Source: Streptomyces roseifaciens
GTDB taxonomy: Bacteria; Actinomycetota; Actinomycetes; Streptomycetales; Streptomycetaceae
Assembly (NCBI RefSeq): GCF_001445655.1
Contig: NZ_LNBE01000004.1
Span: 2,418,001-2,482,000 of the forward strand
DNA length: 64,000 nt
Reading direction: 5' to 3'
In this document: positions 48,935-57,997 of the stretch, in pieces
Numbering within the stretch: the stretch's first letter is position 1
Layout of the letters: each line of letters starts with the position of its first letter
Notes under the pieces: model-generated
What the model was told of the DNA's origin: nothing
Databases searched by the model: none
The model's input: the letters and a program-made list of their open reading frames with translations, nothing else
Made by a program: the position numbers and the translations under genes

Positions 48935-50257
48935 GTGGTGACCAGCAAGAAGCGCCGTGAGAACGACCGGCGCACCTACGTCCTCGACACCAGCGTCCTG
49001 CTGGCCGACCCAGGCGCCATGTCCCGCTTCGAGGAGCACGAGGTCGTGCTGCCCGTGGTGGTGGTCACGGAGTTGGAGGCCAAGAGGCACCACCCCGAGC
49101 TCGGTTACTTCGCGCGGCAGGCGCTGCGTCTGCTGGACGCGTACCGGGTGCAATTCGGCCGACTGGATTCCCCGATTCCGATCGGTGAACTGGGAGGGAC
49201 GCTCAGGGTCGAGCTCAACCACTCGGATACGGGCATACTGCCCGCCGGTTTCCGCCTCGGTGACAACGACTCGCGCATCCTCGCGGTCGCCCGCAACCTC
49301 CAGGCCGAGGGGTACGACGTCACGGTCGTCTCCAAGGACCTGCCGCTGCGGATCAAGGCGTCGGCCGTCGGCCTGCTGGCCGAGGAGTACCGCGCGGAGC
49401 TCGCGATCACCGACTCCGGGTGGACCGGGATGGCGGAGCTCACCGTCACCGCCGAGCAGGTGGACGAGCTCTTCGCCGCCGAGGCCGTCCACATCCCGGA
49501 GGCCGTGGAACTGCCCGTGCACACCGGTCTGGTGCTGCAGTCCGAGCGGGGCAAGGCGCTCGGCCGGGTCGCGGCCGACGGCTCGGTGCGGCTGGTGCGC
49601 GGCGACCGCGAGGCGTTCGGCATCCACGGCCGCAGCGCCGAGCAGCGCGTCGCGCTCGACCTGCTGCTCGATCCCGAGATCGGGATCGTGTCGATGGGCG
49701 GCCGGGCCGGCACAGGCAAGTCCGCGCTGGCGCTGTGCGCGGGGCTGGAGGCCGTCCTGGAGCGGCAGCAGCACCGCAAGGTGATGGTCTTCCGGCCGCT
49801 GTACGCGGTCGGCGGGCAGGAGTTGGGGTATCTGCCGGGCAGCGAGGCGGAGAAGATGAGCCCCTGGGCCCAGGCCGTCTTCGACACCCTCTCGGCGGTG
49901 ACGAGTTCCGAGGTGATCGAGGAGGTCACCGGGCGCGGCATGCTGGAGGTGCTGCCGCTCACCCACATCCGCGGCCGGTCACTGCACGACGCCTTCGTGA
50001 TCGTGGACGAGGCACAGTCGCTCGAGCGGAACGTCCTGCTGACCGTCCTCTCCCGCATCGGCGCCAATTCGCGCGTCGTGCTCACGCACGACGTGGCGCA
50101 GCGCGACAACCTCCGTGTGGGGCGGTACGACGGCGTGGTCGCCGTGGTCGAGAAGCTGAAGGGGCATCCGCTCTTCTCGCACGTCACGCTCACGCGTTCG
50201 GAGCGTTCGCCGATTGCGGCGCTGGTGACCGAAATGCTGGAGGAAGGCCGGATCTGA
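48935..50257 (+). CDS. PIN-domain / PhoH ATPase fusion (PhoH2 type)
   Basis: A 440-residue protein. The N-terminal PIN nuclease domain (13-155: [16 protein letters not shown] with D18, VVVTELEAK with E46, [18 protein letters not shown]) joins a C-terminal PhoH P-loop ATPase (225-440; Walker [10 protein letters not shown] 255-263, Walker [13 protein letters not shown]). PhoH2 proteins are reported as RNA helicase/ribonucleases. GTG 48935 (MVTSKKRR) matches the usual start. Single gene; a stem follows at 50382-50417. Confidence 0.93.
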   Translation: MVTSKKRRENDRRTYVLDTSVLLADPGAMSRFEEHEVVLPVVVVTELEAKRHHPELGYFARQALRLLDAYRVQFGRLDSPIPIGELGGTLRVELNHSDTGILPAGFRLGDNDSRILAVARNLQAEGYDVTVVSKDLPLRIKASAVGLLAEEYRAELAITDSGWTGMAELTVTAEQVDELFAAEAVHIPEAVELPVHTGLVLQSERGKALGRVAADGSVRLVRGDREAFGIHGRSAEQRVALDLLLDPEIGIVSMGGRAGTGKSALALCAGLEAVLERQQHRKVMVFRPLYAVGGQELGYLPGSEAEKMSPWAQAVFDTLSAVTSSEVIEEVTGRGMLEVLPLTHIRGRSLHDAFVIVDEAQSLERNVLLTVLSRIGANSRVVLTHDVAQRDNLRVGRYDGVVAVVEKLKGHPLFSHVTLTRSERSPIAALVTEMLEEGRI

Positions 50258-50381
50258 TGCGGCTCGCCGGATAGGGCTCGTCCGTTACGGAGAGGAGACG
50301 GCGGGCCCATCCCGTCCGGCCCATCCGGCGCTTCCCCGAAGGGCGTTACCCGAAGGCCTTCCCTGAAGGCCGTTGCTCGGT

Positions 50382-50417
50382 GGCGCGCGGCAAAGTCAAG
50401 GAGCTTAGCCGCGCGCC
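50382..50417 (+). terminator. Hairpin after the PhoH gene
   Basis: GGCGCGCGGC (50382-50391) pairs perfectly with GCCGCGCGCC (50408-50417), with a 16-nt loop. It could be a terminator or the first domain of the following structured leader. Confidence 0.55.
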
Positions 50418-50747
50418 GCTGTTGTGCGTCGGGCTTTCCGGAAACGCCCAGGCATAAACGAGGTGTGACCTTTCCCACGTAACCCGGAATTGCCTCCGGG
50501 CAACCCGGTCGGGCAGAGTCTGGGTCCTGTCAGGCCCCGCATACGGCACTTCGTCCCCTCCTCGGGGCGGTGCAGAGCAGATCCAGAACTGAACAGCGTC
50601 GCCGTATGCCGCCCGAGCGTCACGCGGACCTCCCTTGCGGGAGGCCCCACGGGCCCGTGCCTTCTGTGACCGATTACGGAGGCCAGCGCCAGGGGCACGA
50701 TCGCGCTCGCGAGGTCACCCATGCGGGCGTTGCTGGAAGGAAAACGT
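50418..50747 (+). other. Structured 5' region of the transglycosylase gene (candidate cis-regulatory RNA)
   Basis: No protein gene is seen in 50258-50747. Nested stems precede the start: GCATACGGC (50539-50547) with GCCGTATGC (50601-50609), enclosing ACTTCGTCCCCTCC and TCGGGGCGG parts; CCTCCC-TTGC-GGGAGG (50629-50644); and a long-range GTGACC (50666-50671) with GGTCAC (50713-50718) just before the ribosome site. Cell-wall lytic genes in Streptomyces are often under c-di-AMP riboswitches, but I could not match that consensus here, so the type is open. Confidence 0.45.
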
Positions 50748-51470
50748 GTGAGCCGGATTTCGGTCCGGGGATTCGCCGTGGCATCCGCCACCGCGGTCAC
50801 CACCGTCGGCGCCGTCGTGGGTGTCGCTGCAGGCCATGACCAGGGTACGAACGACCGGGTCGAGGCGACCGCAGCGGACACGACGCTCCTCGCGGACATC
50901 CCCGCAGGACAGAACGTCCGGGCACAGGCCGCTTCCCTGACCCAGCAGGCGGACACGCAGTCCGAGGCGGCCGAGAGCGCGGCCAAGAAGGACGCCGAGG
51001 AGGCCGCGCGCAAGCAGGCCGCCGAGGACGCCACCGCGAAGAAGGAAGCCGCGGACGAGGCCGCCAAGAAGAAGGAGGCCGAGGAGAAGGCCAAGGAGCG
51101 CGAGAAGGAGGAGAAGGAGCAGGTCAGCAGCCGCTCTGCGACTCGCGACGCCTCGTCCTTCCCCGCCAAGAGCTCCTACTCCGTCGCCGAGGTCAAGGCG
51201 ATGGCCCGCTCCATGGTCCCCGGCGACCAGTTCCAGTGCTTCAGCAACATCGTGAACAACGAGAGCACCTGGGACTACACGGCGGAGAACCCCTCCTCCG
51301 GCGCGTACGGCCTGGTGCAGTCGCTCCCCGGCTCCAAGATGGCCTCCGCCGGCGCCGACTGGCGGACCAACCCCGCCACCCAGATCAAGTGGGGCCTCGG
51401 CTACATGAACGAGCGCTACGGCAGCCCCTGCGGCGCCTGGTCGTTCTGGCAGGCCAACCAGTGGTACTAG
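50748..51470 (+). CDS. Secreted coiled-coil lytic transglycosylase-like protein
   Basis: A 240-residue exported protein. Signal-like helix (VRGFAVASATAVTTVGAVVGVAAG), a charged Ala/Glu/Lys coiled coil (about 60-125: AESAAKKDAEEAARKQAAED and similar) and a C-terminal transglycosylase-like domain (150-240) with catalytic Glu in CFSNIVNNESTWDYTAEN, GAYGLVQSLPGSKM, GLGYMNERYG and C-terminal WSFWQANQWY. Likely cleaves peptidoglycan in growth or spore germination. GTG 50748 follows GGAAGG with 7-bp spacing; ATG 50721 is in frame but inside the stem region. Confidence 0.88.
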   Translation: MSRISVRGFAVASATAVTTVGAVVGVAAGHDQGTNDRVEATAADTTLLADIPAGQNVRAQAASLTQQADTQSEAAESAAKKDAEEAARKQAAEDATAKKEAADEAAKKKEAEEKAKEREKEEKEQVSSRSATRDASSFPAKSSYSVAEVKAMARSMVPGDQFQCFSNIVNNESTWDYTAENPSSGAYGLVQSLPGSKMASAGADWRTNPATQIKWGLGYMNERYGSPCGAWSFWQANQWY

Positions 51471-51513
51471 GGCGCACCGGCCGCGCCTAGCGCCGGTCAC
51501 TTCCCCGCCCTCG

Positions 51514-51546
51514 CAAGCCCCCGGTCCTCACCAGGCCGGGGGCTTG
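51514..51546 (+). terminator. Terminator after the transglycosylase gene
   Basis: CAAGCCCCCGG (51514-51524) pairs with CCGGGGGCTTG (51536-51546), an 11-bp stem, followed by GCTGTCTT. Confidence 0.85.
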
Positions 51547-51619
51547 GCTGTCTTCCCGCGTCACCCGTCAGGGGTAACGTTCACCCTGGCCACGGGGGAG
51601 TGGGGGTAGAGGAAGAGAA

Positions 51620-53140
51620 ATGTCCAGATTGCCACGATGGGTCGGTGGCGTGGGAGCGGGTCTGACCCGTCTCGCCCGGCGACTCGAGGAGCGCACGGCC
51701 GAGGTGGAGGGCGCGGCACCGGCCGCCGACGCCACCGGTGCCGCCGGCGCGCCCGAGTCCGGCCGCGCCGCCGACCCTGCACGCGCCTCCTTGCCGATAC
51801 GTTCCGGCTCCGCCGGTGACTCCACGGGCTCCACGGACTCCGCGGGCTCCGGCGCCTCTGCCGGTTCCGCCGGTTCCGCCCCGGAGCATCCGGGGTCCGC
51901 AGCCGGAGCCGCACCCGCGCCCGCCGCAGGCGACCCCGCACCCGAGCACGTACCGCCGCCGCCCGGGTACGCACCCGCGGTCCCGGCGCGCCCCGACCCC
52001 GTGGCCGCCGTGCCCTGGGGCGTGCGGGTCGCGGCCGAGGTCGCCTGGCGGCTGCTGATCCTGGCGGGCACCCTCTGGGTGCTGATGCGCGTGATCAGCT
52101 CGGTCCGCCTGGTGGTGCTGTCCTTCGTCGCCGGCCTGCTGATCACCGCGCTGCTGCAGCCCACCGTCGCCTGGCTCAAGCGCCGCGGCGTGCCGCGAGG
52201 GCTCGCCACGGCCATGACCTTCATCTCCGGCTTCGTCGTCATGGGCCTGGTCGGCTGGTTCGTGGTGTGGCAGGTGACGGACAACCTCGACGACCTGTCG
52301 GGACAGGTGCAGCAGGGCATCAAGGACCTGAAGCACTGGCTGCTCACCAGCCCGTTCCACGTCACCGAGAACCAGATCAACAACATCGCCGACAACCTCA
52401 GCACGGCCATCGGCGCCAACACCAAGGACATCACCACCGCCGGCATCGAGGGCGTCCAGGTGATCCTGGAGGTGCTGACCGGCATCCTGCTGGCGATGTT
52501 CAGCACGCTCTTCCTGCTCTACGACGGGCCGCGGATCTGGGAGTGGCTGCTGAAGCTGTTCCCGGCGGCGGCGCGCGAGGGCGTGGCGGGCGCGGGCCCG
52601 CGCGCGTGGGCGACGCTGACCGCCTATGTGCGGGGCACGGTGATAGTGGCCCTGATCGATGCGATCTTCATCGGCATAGGGCTGTTCTTCCTCAAGGTGC
52701 CGCTCGCGGTGCCGCTGGCCGTCTTCATCTTCCTGTTCGCCTTCATCCCGCTGGTCGGTGCCGTGGTCTCCGGCGCGCTCGCGGTGGTCGTGGCGCTGGT
52801 GACGAAGGACGTCTTCACGGCCCTGATGGTGCTGACCGTGGTGCTCGCGGTGCAGCAGATCGAGGGCCATGTGCTGCAGCCGTTCATCCTCGGCCGCGCC
52901 GTGCGCGTCCACCCGCTCGCGGTCGTGCTCTCGGTGGCCGCGGGCTCCCTGGTCGCCGGCATCGGCGGCGCGGTGGTCGCGGTTCCGCTGGCCGCGGTGA
53001 CCAATACGGTCGTCGGCTATCTGCGGGCCTACGCCAAGGACAAGGCCCTGGCCACGGCGCCACCGGACGAACCCGTCCCCGGCGGACCCGTTCCGGACGG
53101 CCCCCGCCCGGACGGGGCCCCATCGGGACCGTCCAGCTGA
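51620..53140 (+). CDS. AI-2E family (PerM-like) transporter
   Basis: A 506-residue membrane protein. Residues 1-135 are a Ser/Gly/Ala/Pro-rich cytoplasmic tail with short repeats (DSTGSTDSAGSGASAGSAGS). The PerM fold follows with about eight helices (LLILAGTLWVLMRVISSV, LVVLSFVAGLLITALLQP, AMTFISGFVVMGLVGWFV, a soluble loop, LTGILLAMFSTLFLLYDGP, VIVALIDAIFIGIGLFFL, FIFLFAFIPLVGAVVSG). Substrates of the family are debated (autoinducer, Na+/H+); no claim here. ATG 51620 follows GAGGAAGAG. Confidence 0.88.
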   Translation: MSRLPRWVGGVGAGLTRLARRLEERTAEVEGAAPAADATGAAGAPESGRAADPARASLPIRSGSAGDSTGSTDSAGSGASAGSAGSAPEHPGSAAGAAPAPAAGDPAPEHVPPPPGYAPAVPARPDPVAAVPWGVRVAAEVAWRLLILAGTLWVLMRVISSVRLVVLSFVAGLLITALLQPTVAWLKRRGVPRGLATAMTFISGFVVMGLVGWFVVWQVTDNLDDLSGQVQQGIKDLKHWLLTSPFHVTENQINNIADNLSTAIGANTKDITTAGIEGVQVILEVLTGILLAMFSTLFLLYDGPRIWEWLLKLFPAAAREGVAGAGPRAWATLTAYVRGTVIVALIDAIFIGIGLFFLKVPLAVPLAVFIFLFAFIPLVGAVVSGALAVVVALVTKDVFTALMVLTVVLAVQQIEGHVLQPFILGRAVRVHPLAVVLSVAAGSLVAGIGGAVVAVPLAAVTNTVVGYLRAYAKDKALATAPPDEPVPGGPVPDGPRPDGAPSGPSS

Positions 53141-53147
53141 ACACATA

Positions 53148-53184
53148 CGTGTGGGCCCCGGCCGTAACGGCCGGGGCCCACACG
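53148..53184. terminator. Very strong bidirectional terminator
   Basis: The 18-nt arm 53148-53165 (CGTGTGGGCCCCGGCCGT) pairs with 53167-53184, placed 7 bp after the AI-2E gene and before the convergent ahpD. Confidence 0.9.
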
Positions 53185-53204
53185 CATCTGAGGAGGAGAG
53201 CAGA

Positions 53205-53744
53205 TCAGGCGTTGTCCGCCAGGACCTTCTCGGCGTCCAGGGTGGCGCCGACGGCCTGGAGGACCGCGGCGATCTTGAACGCTTCCTGGATCGTCTCGCG
53301 CGAGACGCCCGCCTTGCGGAGGACCTGCTCGTGCGAGTCGAGGCACAGGCCGCAGCCGTTGATGGCCGAGACGGCCAGCGACCACAGCTCGAAGTCGACC
53401 TTCTCCACGCCCGGGTTGCCGATGACGTTCATCCGCAGGCCCGCACGCAGGTTGCCGTACTCCGGGTCCGACAGCAGGTGCCGGGTGCGGTAGTAGACGT
53501 TGTTCATCGCCATGATGGCGGCGGCCGACTTGGCGGCCGTGTACGCCTCGGGCGACAGGTTGGCCTTGGCGACCGGCTCCAGCTCGCGCAGCACGATCGG
53601 CGAGCGGGTCGCGATCGCGCAGGAGAGGACGGTGCCCCACAGCTGCTGCTGCGGCAGGTCGGAGTTGCCGATGACCGAGCCGAGGTTCAGCTTCAGGTCC
53701 TTGGCGTAGTCCGGTATGGCGGACTTCAGCTCATCGAGCGCCAT
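53205..53744 (-). CDS. ahpD: Alkyl hydroperoxide reductase AhpD
   Basis: A 179-residue carboxymuconolactone-decarboxylase-like peroxidase/adaptor. The active site is [19 protein letters not shown] with C131, C134 and H138, plus the proton-relay Glu upstream. AhpD transfers electrons (lipoamide-dependent in mycobacteria) to AhpC. Downstream of ahpC by 11 bp in the same unit; ends before a strong terminator. Confidence 0.96.
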   Translation of the reverse strand: MALDELKSAIPDYAKDLKLNLGSVIGNSDLPQQQLWGTVLSCAIATRSPIVLRELEPVAKANLSPEAYTAAKSAAAIMAMNNVYYRTRHLLSDPEYGNLRAGLRMNVIGNPGVEKVDFELWSLAVSAINGCGLCLDSHEQVLRKAGVSRETIQEAFKIAAVLQAVGATLDAEKVLADNA

Positions 53745-53755
53745 GGGAGATCAGC

Positions 53756-54310
53756 TCACTCGCCCGCGAGGAGCTTGACCGCGTCGAGGGTCTCCTCGCC
53801 CTTGGACCAGTTGCAGGGGCACAGCTCGTCCGTCTGCAGGGCGTCGAGGACCCGCAGGACCTCCTTGGGGTTACGGCCGACGGAGCCGGCGGTCACCATG
53901 ACGAACTGGATCTCGTTGTTCGGGTCCACGATGAAGACGGCGCGCTGGGCGTAGCCGTCCTCGCCCTCGACGCCGCAGGCCTGCATCAGCTCGTGCTTGG
54001 CGTCGGCCAGCATCGGGAAGGGCAGGTCGCGGAGGTCCTTGTGGTCCTTGCGCCAGGCGTGGTGGACGAACTCGGAGTCGCCGGAGACGCCGAGGATCTG
54101 GGCGTCACGGTCGGCGAACTCGTCGTTCAGCTGGCCGAACGCGGCGATCTCGGTCGGGCAGACGAAGGTGAAGTCCTTGGGCCAGAAGAAGACGACCTTC
54201 CACTTGCCCTCGTGGGTCTTGTTGTCGATCTGCGCGAAAGCCTTGTCCGCGTCGAGGTCCACACAAGCGGTCAGGTCGAACTCGGGGAACTTGTCACCGA
54301 CAGTGAGCAC
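53756..54310 (-). CDS. ahpC: Alkyl hydroperoxide reductase AhpC (2-Cys peroxiredoxin)
   Basis: A 184-residue peroxiredoxin: peroxidatic C51 in FFWPKDFTFVCPTEIAAF and resolving region DELCPCNWSKGEETL. It reduces organic hydroperoxides and H2O2 in the cytoplasm using AhpD as reductant. ATG 54310 follows GGAGA. Divergent from oxyR, the expected regulator. Confidence 0.97.
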   Translation of the reverse strand: MLTVGDKFPEFDLTACVDLDADKAFAQIDNKTHEGKWKVVFFWPKDFTFVCPTEIAAFGQLNDEFADRDAQILGVSGDSEFVHHAWRKDHKDLRDLPFPMLADAKHELMQACGVEGEDGYAQRAVFIVDPNNEIQFVMVTAGSVGRNPKEVLRVLDALQTDELCPCNWSKGEETLDAVKLLAGE

Positions 54311-54448
54311 GCGCTCTCCTTGCAGCGAGCGGGAAGCTCCCGTGACAGGAGTTTCCCTCGGGGTTGGACATGAGCAACCCTGCCACAGGAGCCATTGATA
54401 ACGGAAATAGCTAGACTGGGAGATGTTGATCGGAGGTACTTATCAGTC
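54311..54448. promoter_or_regulatory. ahpC-oxyR divergent promoter region
   Basis: A 138-bp intergenic region; an A/T-richer core ATTGATAACGGAAATAGCTAG (54394-54413) sits near TAGACT (54412-54417, a -10 candidate for oxyR). The LysR-type regulator OxyR is expected to bind here and control both directions. I could not delimit the site. Confidence 0.5.
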
Positions 54449-55450
54449 ATGTCGTCTGCACCGCACGCACCACAGGCGCCGGCCGTGCCGGCCGTGTCGT
54501 CCATAGCCCCGGGGTCGCGCCCCCGCCAGCCCAGCCTCGCCCAGCTGCGGGCCTTCGTCGCCGTCGCGGAGCACCTGCACTTCCGTGATGCCGCCACCGC
54601 GCTCGGGATGAGCCAGCCCGCGCTCTCGGGCGCCGTCTCCGCGCTGGAGGACATCCTCGACGTCCAGCTCCTCGAGCGTACGACGAGAAAGGTGCTGCTC
54701 AGTCCCGCGGGGGAGCGGCTCGCCGCCCGGGCCCGCACGGTCCTCGACGCCGTCGCCGCCCTGATGGAGGAGGCCGACGCGGCCCGCGCGCCCTTCACCG
54801 GCGTCCTGCGCCTCGGGGTGATCCCGACCGTCGCGCCCTACCTCCTGCCCACGGTCCTGCGCCTGGTCCACGACTCCTACCCCGACCTGGACCTGCAGGT
54901 CCACGAGGAGCAGACGTCCTCGCTGCTCGACGGGCTCACCCAGGGACGGCTGGACCTGCTGCTGCTCGCCGTGCCGCTCGGCGCGCCCGGCGTCAGCGAA
55001 ATCCCCCTCTTCGACGAGGACTTCGTCCTGGTCACCCCGCGCGACCACTGGCTGTCCGGGCGCGGCGACATCCCGCGGGAGGCCCTGCGCGAGCTGGAGC
55101 TGCTCCTCCTGGACGAGGGCCACTGCCTGCGCGACCAGGCGCTGGACATCTGCCGGGAGGCCGGCCGGACGACCGGCGCGGCGGTGACCACCAGCGCGGC
55201 CGGCCTGTCCACGCTCGTCCAGCTGGTGGGCGGCGGCATGGGCGTCACCCTGCTGCCGCGCACGGCCCTGCGCGTCGAGACCGAGCGCAACGAACAGCTC
55301 TCCACCGGGCACTTCGCCGACCCGGTGCCCTCGCGCAGGATCGCCCTGGCGATGCGCACCGGGGCGGCGCGGCAGGGGGAGTTCGAGCAGTTCGCGGCGG
55401 CCCTGCGGACCGCGATGCGGAAGCTGCCCGTACGGATCGTCAACGGGTGA
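54449..55450 (+). CDS. oxyR: OxyR-type LysR regulator
   Basis: A 333-residue LysR regulator with an N-terminal HTH (PSLAQLRAFVAVAEHLHFRDAATALGMSQPALSGAVSALE) and an OxyR effector domain. The redox pair is C226 and C235 in LLLDEGHCLRDQALDIC, the eight-residue spacing of OxyR. On peroxide it should form a disulfide and activate ahpCD. ATG 54449 gives a 25-residue N-terminal Pro/Ala extension; the GGAGG is 12 bp upstream, a long spacing. Confidence 0.94.
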   Translation: MSSAPHAPQAPAVPAVSSIAPGSRPRQPSLAQLRAFVAVAEHLHFRDAATALGMSQPALSGAVSALEDILDVQLLERTTRKVLLSPAGERLAARARTVLDAVAALMEEADAARAPFTGVLRLGVIPTVAPYLLPTVLRLVHDSYPDLDLQVHEEQTSSLLDGLTQGRLDLLLLAVPLGAPGVSEIPLFDEDFVLVTPRDHWLSGRGDIPREALRELELLLLDEGHCLRDQALDICREAGRTTGAAVTTSAAGLSTLVQLVGGGMGVTLLPRTALRVETERNEQLSTGHFADPVPSRRIALAMRTGAARQGEFEQFAAALRTAMRKLPVRIVNG

Positions 55451-55531
55451 CCGGGTGCGGGCCGGACCGGGTGCGGGCCGGCCCCGTACGCCCCTGACCG
55501 ACCGCCACAGTCCGTACGTCCCGGTCACCCG
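55444..55531. repeat. Long-loop inverted repeat between oxyR and the ABC permease gene
   Basis: CGGGTGACCGGG (55444-55455) is the perfect complement of CCCGGTCACCCG (55520-55531), with a 64-nt loop that contains two further GGACCGGGTGCGGGCC-type copies. It sits between convergent genes and is probably a transcription-termination structure. Confidence 0.5.
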
Positions 55532-55561
55532 CCCCCGGTCACCGCTGATCACCCGCGCCCG

Positions 55562-57997
55562 TCACTCCGTCCGTATGCTCTCCGGCCGTGTCAGGCGCCA
55601 CAGGGTGGGCAGTGCCAGCAGCGTCACCGCGACGATCACGGCTGCGCCGGCGCCGGCCAGCGGGACGAACGCGAACCAGTCCCGTACCCGCTCGTGGACC
55701 AGCGCCAGCATCAGCCGGCCCAGTCCCAGGCCGCCCGCCGTCGCCAGCACGAGGCCCACGGCGACGGGGATCGCCGTCTGCCACAGCACCGACCAGGCGA
55801 GCGTCGACCGGTCCGTCCCGCAGGCGACCAGCACGGACAGCGCCCGCCTCCGCTCGCGCAGCTGTTCCACCGTGGCGACGAGGAGGCTCAGCCCGACGAG
55901 GACGAGGACGCCGACCCCACCGGTCGTCAGTCCCGCCTCGACGGCCGCGAAGTGGTCCTCCTTCACGACGCCGCCCATGCGCCACACCCGCATGCCGGGG
56001 TCGATGGCGGCGGCGGTGTTGCGGAACCGCTCGATGGCGTCGTCGCGGTCGCCGGGGTCGACCCGTGCCAGCACGGTGGTGCGGGCGTCCGGGATCGCCC
56101 GGGCGTCGATGGCCGACGGCGTGGCCAGGATGCCGAAGGTGTCCGATCCGGCGGGGGCGGTCCGGGTCTCCACGACGCGCGCGGTCCGTGGCACCGTCCA
56201 CCGGTAGGCGGGCGTGCCCTTGGCCCTCGCCTCCTCGAAACCGTCCATGTCCAGCACGGTGCCGGGAGGGAACCGCCCGGCCGTGTTGACGTCGCCGTCC
56301 TTCTCCTGCGCCACGAACACGTCGCCGTCGCGGCAGGAGTCCAGCTTCGCCATGCGGCTCAAGGTGGCGCAGTCGGCCACGTGCACCGTGGTGACGTTGC
56401 GCTCCGGGCCCGAGCCGCTGGAGGCGTACTGCTCCACGAAGGCGACGGTGTCGCGGACGCCCGGCGTGGCCCGGAACGCCTCGGTGTACGCGCGGAGTTC
56501 GTCCGGCGTGCCCGGGCGGTAGGCGGCCTGCACCTGGGAGTGGCTCGCGACCGTCCCCGGGGGGCCCTCGTAGTCGCCCCGCATGCCGGAGACCATCATC
56601 TGGACGGCGACGGCCCCGGCCACCGCCACGGTGATGCCCGCGACCGCCCGCGCGGCCGGACCGCTGTCCGCCTGCAGCCGCCGCGTGGCCAGCTGCCAGG
56701 CCGGAGGACCGCCTCGCAGCCGGGCCACGCACACCTCGACCAGCCACGGCAGGATCACGGCGACCCCGGTGAGCAGCAGCGCGGCACCGGCGGACGCCAG
56801 GACCGGCTGCCCGGAGCCGAGGACCAGGTCGCCGCGCGTCCCCAGCACGCCGGGCGCCAGCAGGGCCAGACCCGCGGCCGGGATCAGCAGCCGCCACCAC
56901 AGCCGGCGGCGCCGGACCGGGGCGTCGCGGACGACCCCCAGCGGTTCGGCCGCGACGCCGCGCAGCGCGAACAGCGTCACGGCGACGGCCAGGGCGGGCA
57001 CGGCGACGGCGATCAGCGCGGCCAGGACCGGGGCGGGGGTGACGTCCGCGGGGAAGACGCCGACCTCGCGGATCACGACGTGCGGGGCGAAGCCGCGCAC
57101 GAAGAGGAAGATCCCCGCCCCTGCCAGCAGGCCGAGCAGGGCGCCGCACAACGCCTCGCCGGCCGCGATCCGCCGGGTGGACCCGATGCCGGCGCCGACG
57201 AGCCGCAGCGCCGCCAGCCGCCGCTCGCGCCCCTCGCCGCCGAAGCGGACGGCCGTGCCGATGAGGACCGCGACCGGGAGCAGCAGCACGACGCACACCA
57301 TGGCCGCCAGGACGACGATGCGCGGGTCCACGGGGGCGTCCTGGCTGCTGCCGAAGGAGTCGATGTGGACGACGCCGCCGCCCTGCGCGATCCGGTCGCT
57401 GCCCAGGTAGTAGAAGAGCTCGTCGGGGCCTATGAGCCCCGCGTCGCCGATGGTGCCCACGGTCCGGTGGCGGAACCGCTCGCCCAGCAGCTTCCCCTCG
57501 TCGGAGGCGAGGAGCCGGCCGAGGGCGGGGGAGACGACCATCTCGCCGGGGCCGGGGAGCGCGGTGACGCCGGGCGGCACCGGGGCCCCGGGGCCCTCGG
57601 GGCGCAGGATCGCGCCGTCGACGAGCCGGTCGCGGAAGTCCGTGGACGCCCGCTGGTAGAGGAGCGTTCCCGTGCCCTTGCCCGGCTGGTCGTCCGGCGG
57701 GATGTCCGCCCCCGCCGGGAAGATGCTGCGGGCCGTGGTGCGCTGGTCGCGCTCGTCCAGCAGCTGCGGCACGGACGCGGCGATCGCCAGGACGGCCACG
57801 CCGAGGCCGACGGCCAGTGCGGTGAGGGCGGCGCGCAGCAGGCCCTCGCGGCCGCCGGTGACGGTGAAGCGCGCGCCCATGAGCAGGTCGCGGAGCCAGG
57901 CGGCGGGGCCGGACGGCCCGGCGGGGTGGTCCGCGGGGCCGTGGCCGGGGCGCGGGGCCCGGCCCCCGGGCCCGCTCTCGTCGTCGCGTGCGGTCAT
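55562..57997 (-). CDS. FtsX-like ABC transporter permease
   Basis: An 811-residue permease with an N-terminal helix (ALTALAVGLGVAVLAIAASV), an extracytoplasmic region, a first FtsX block (about 225-345), a central helix pair, a large second extracytoplasmic region (about 460-660, with a DCATLSRMAKLDSC Cys pair) and a last FtsX block (GVGVLVLVGLSLLVATVEQLRERRRALSVLVACG). The ectodomains carry MacB-like traits. With the ATPase and PadR genes, all overlapping by ATGA, it forms an export or stress-response transporter. ATG 57997. Confidence 0.88.
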   Translation of the reverse strand: MTARDDESGPGGRAPRPGHGPADHPAGPSGPAAWLRDLLMGARFTVTGGREGLLRAALTALAVGLGVAVLAIAASVPQLLDERDQRTTARSIFPAGADIPPDDQPGKGTGTLLYQRASTDFRDRLVDGAILRPEGPGAPVPPGVTALPGPGEMVVSPALGRLLASDEGKLLGERFRHRTVGTIGDAGLIGPDELFYYLGSDRIAQGGGVVHIDSFGSSQDAPVDPRIVVLAAMVCVVLLLPVAVLIGTAVRFGGEGRERRLAALRLVGAGIGSTRRIAAGEALCGALLGLLAGAGIFLFVRGFAPHVVIREVGVFPADVTPAPVLAALIAVAVPALAVAVTLFALRGVAAEPLGVVRDAPVRRRRLWWRLLIPAAGLALLAPGVLGTRGDLVLGSGQPVLASAGAALLLTGVAVILPWLVEVCVARLRGGPPAWQLATRRLQADSGPAARAVAGITVAVAGAVAVQMMVSGMRGDYEGPPGTVASHSQVQAAYRPGTPDELRAYTEAFRATPGVRDTVAFVEQYASSGSGPERNVTTVHVADCATLSRMAKLDSCRDGDVFVAQEKDGDVNTAGRFPPGTVLDMDGFEEARAKGTPAYRWTVPRTARVVETRTAPAGSDTFGILATPSAIDARAIPDARTTVLARVDPGDRDDAIERFRNTAAAIDPGMRVWRMGGVVKEDHFAAVEAGLTTGGVGVLVLVGLSLLVATVEQLRERRRALSVLVACGTDRSTLAWSVLWQTAIPVAVGLVLATAGGLGLGRLMLALVHERVRDWFAFVPLAGAGAAVIVAVTLLALPTLWRLTRPESIRTE

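Noticed and set aside
50418..50747. Firm call of a c-di-AMP (ydaO) riboswitch
   Set aside because: I could not align the required conserved segments; only generic stems are visible.
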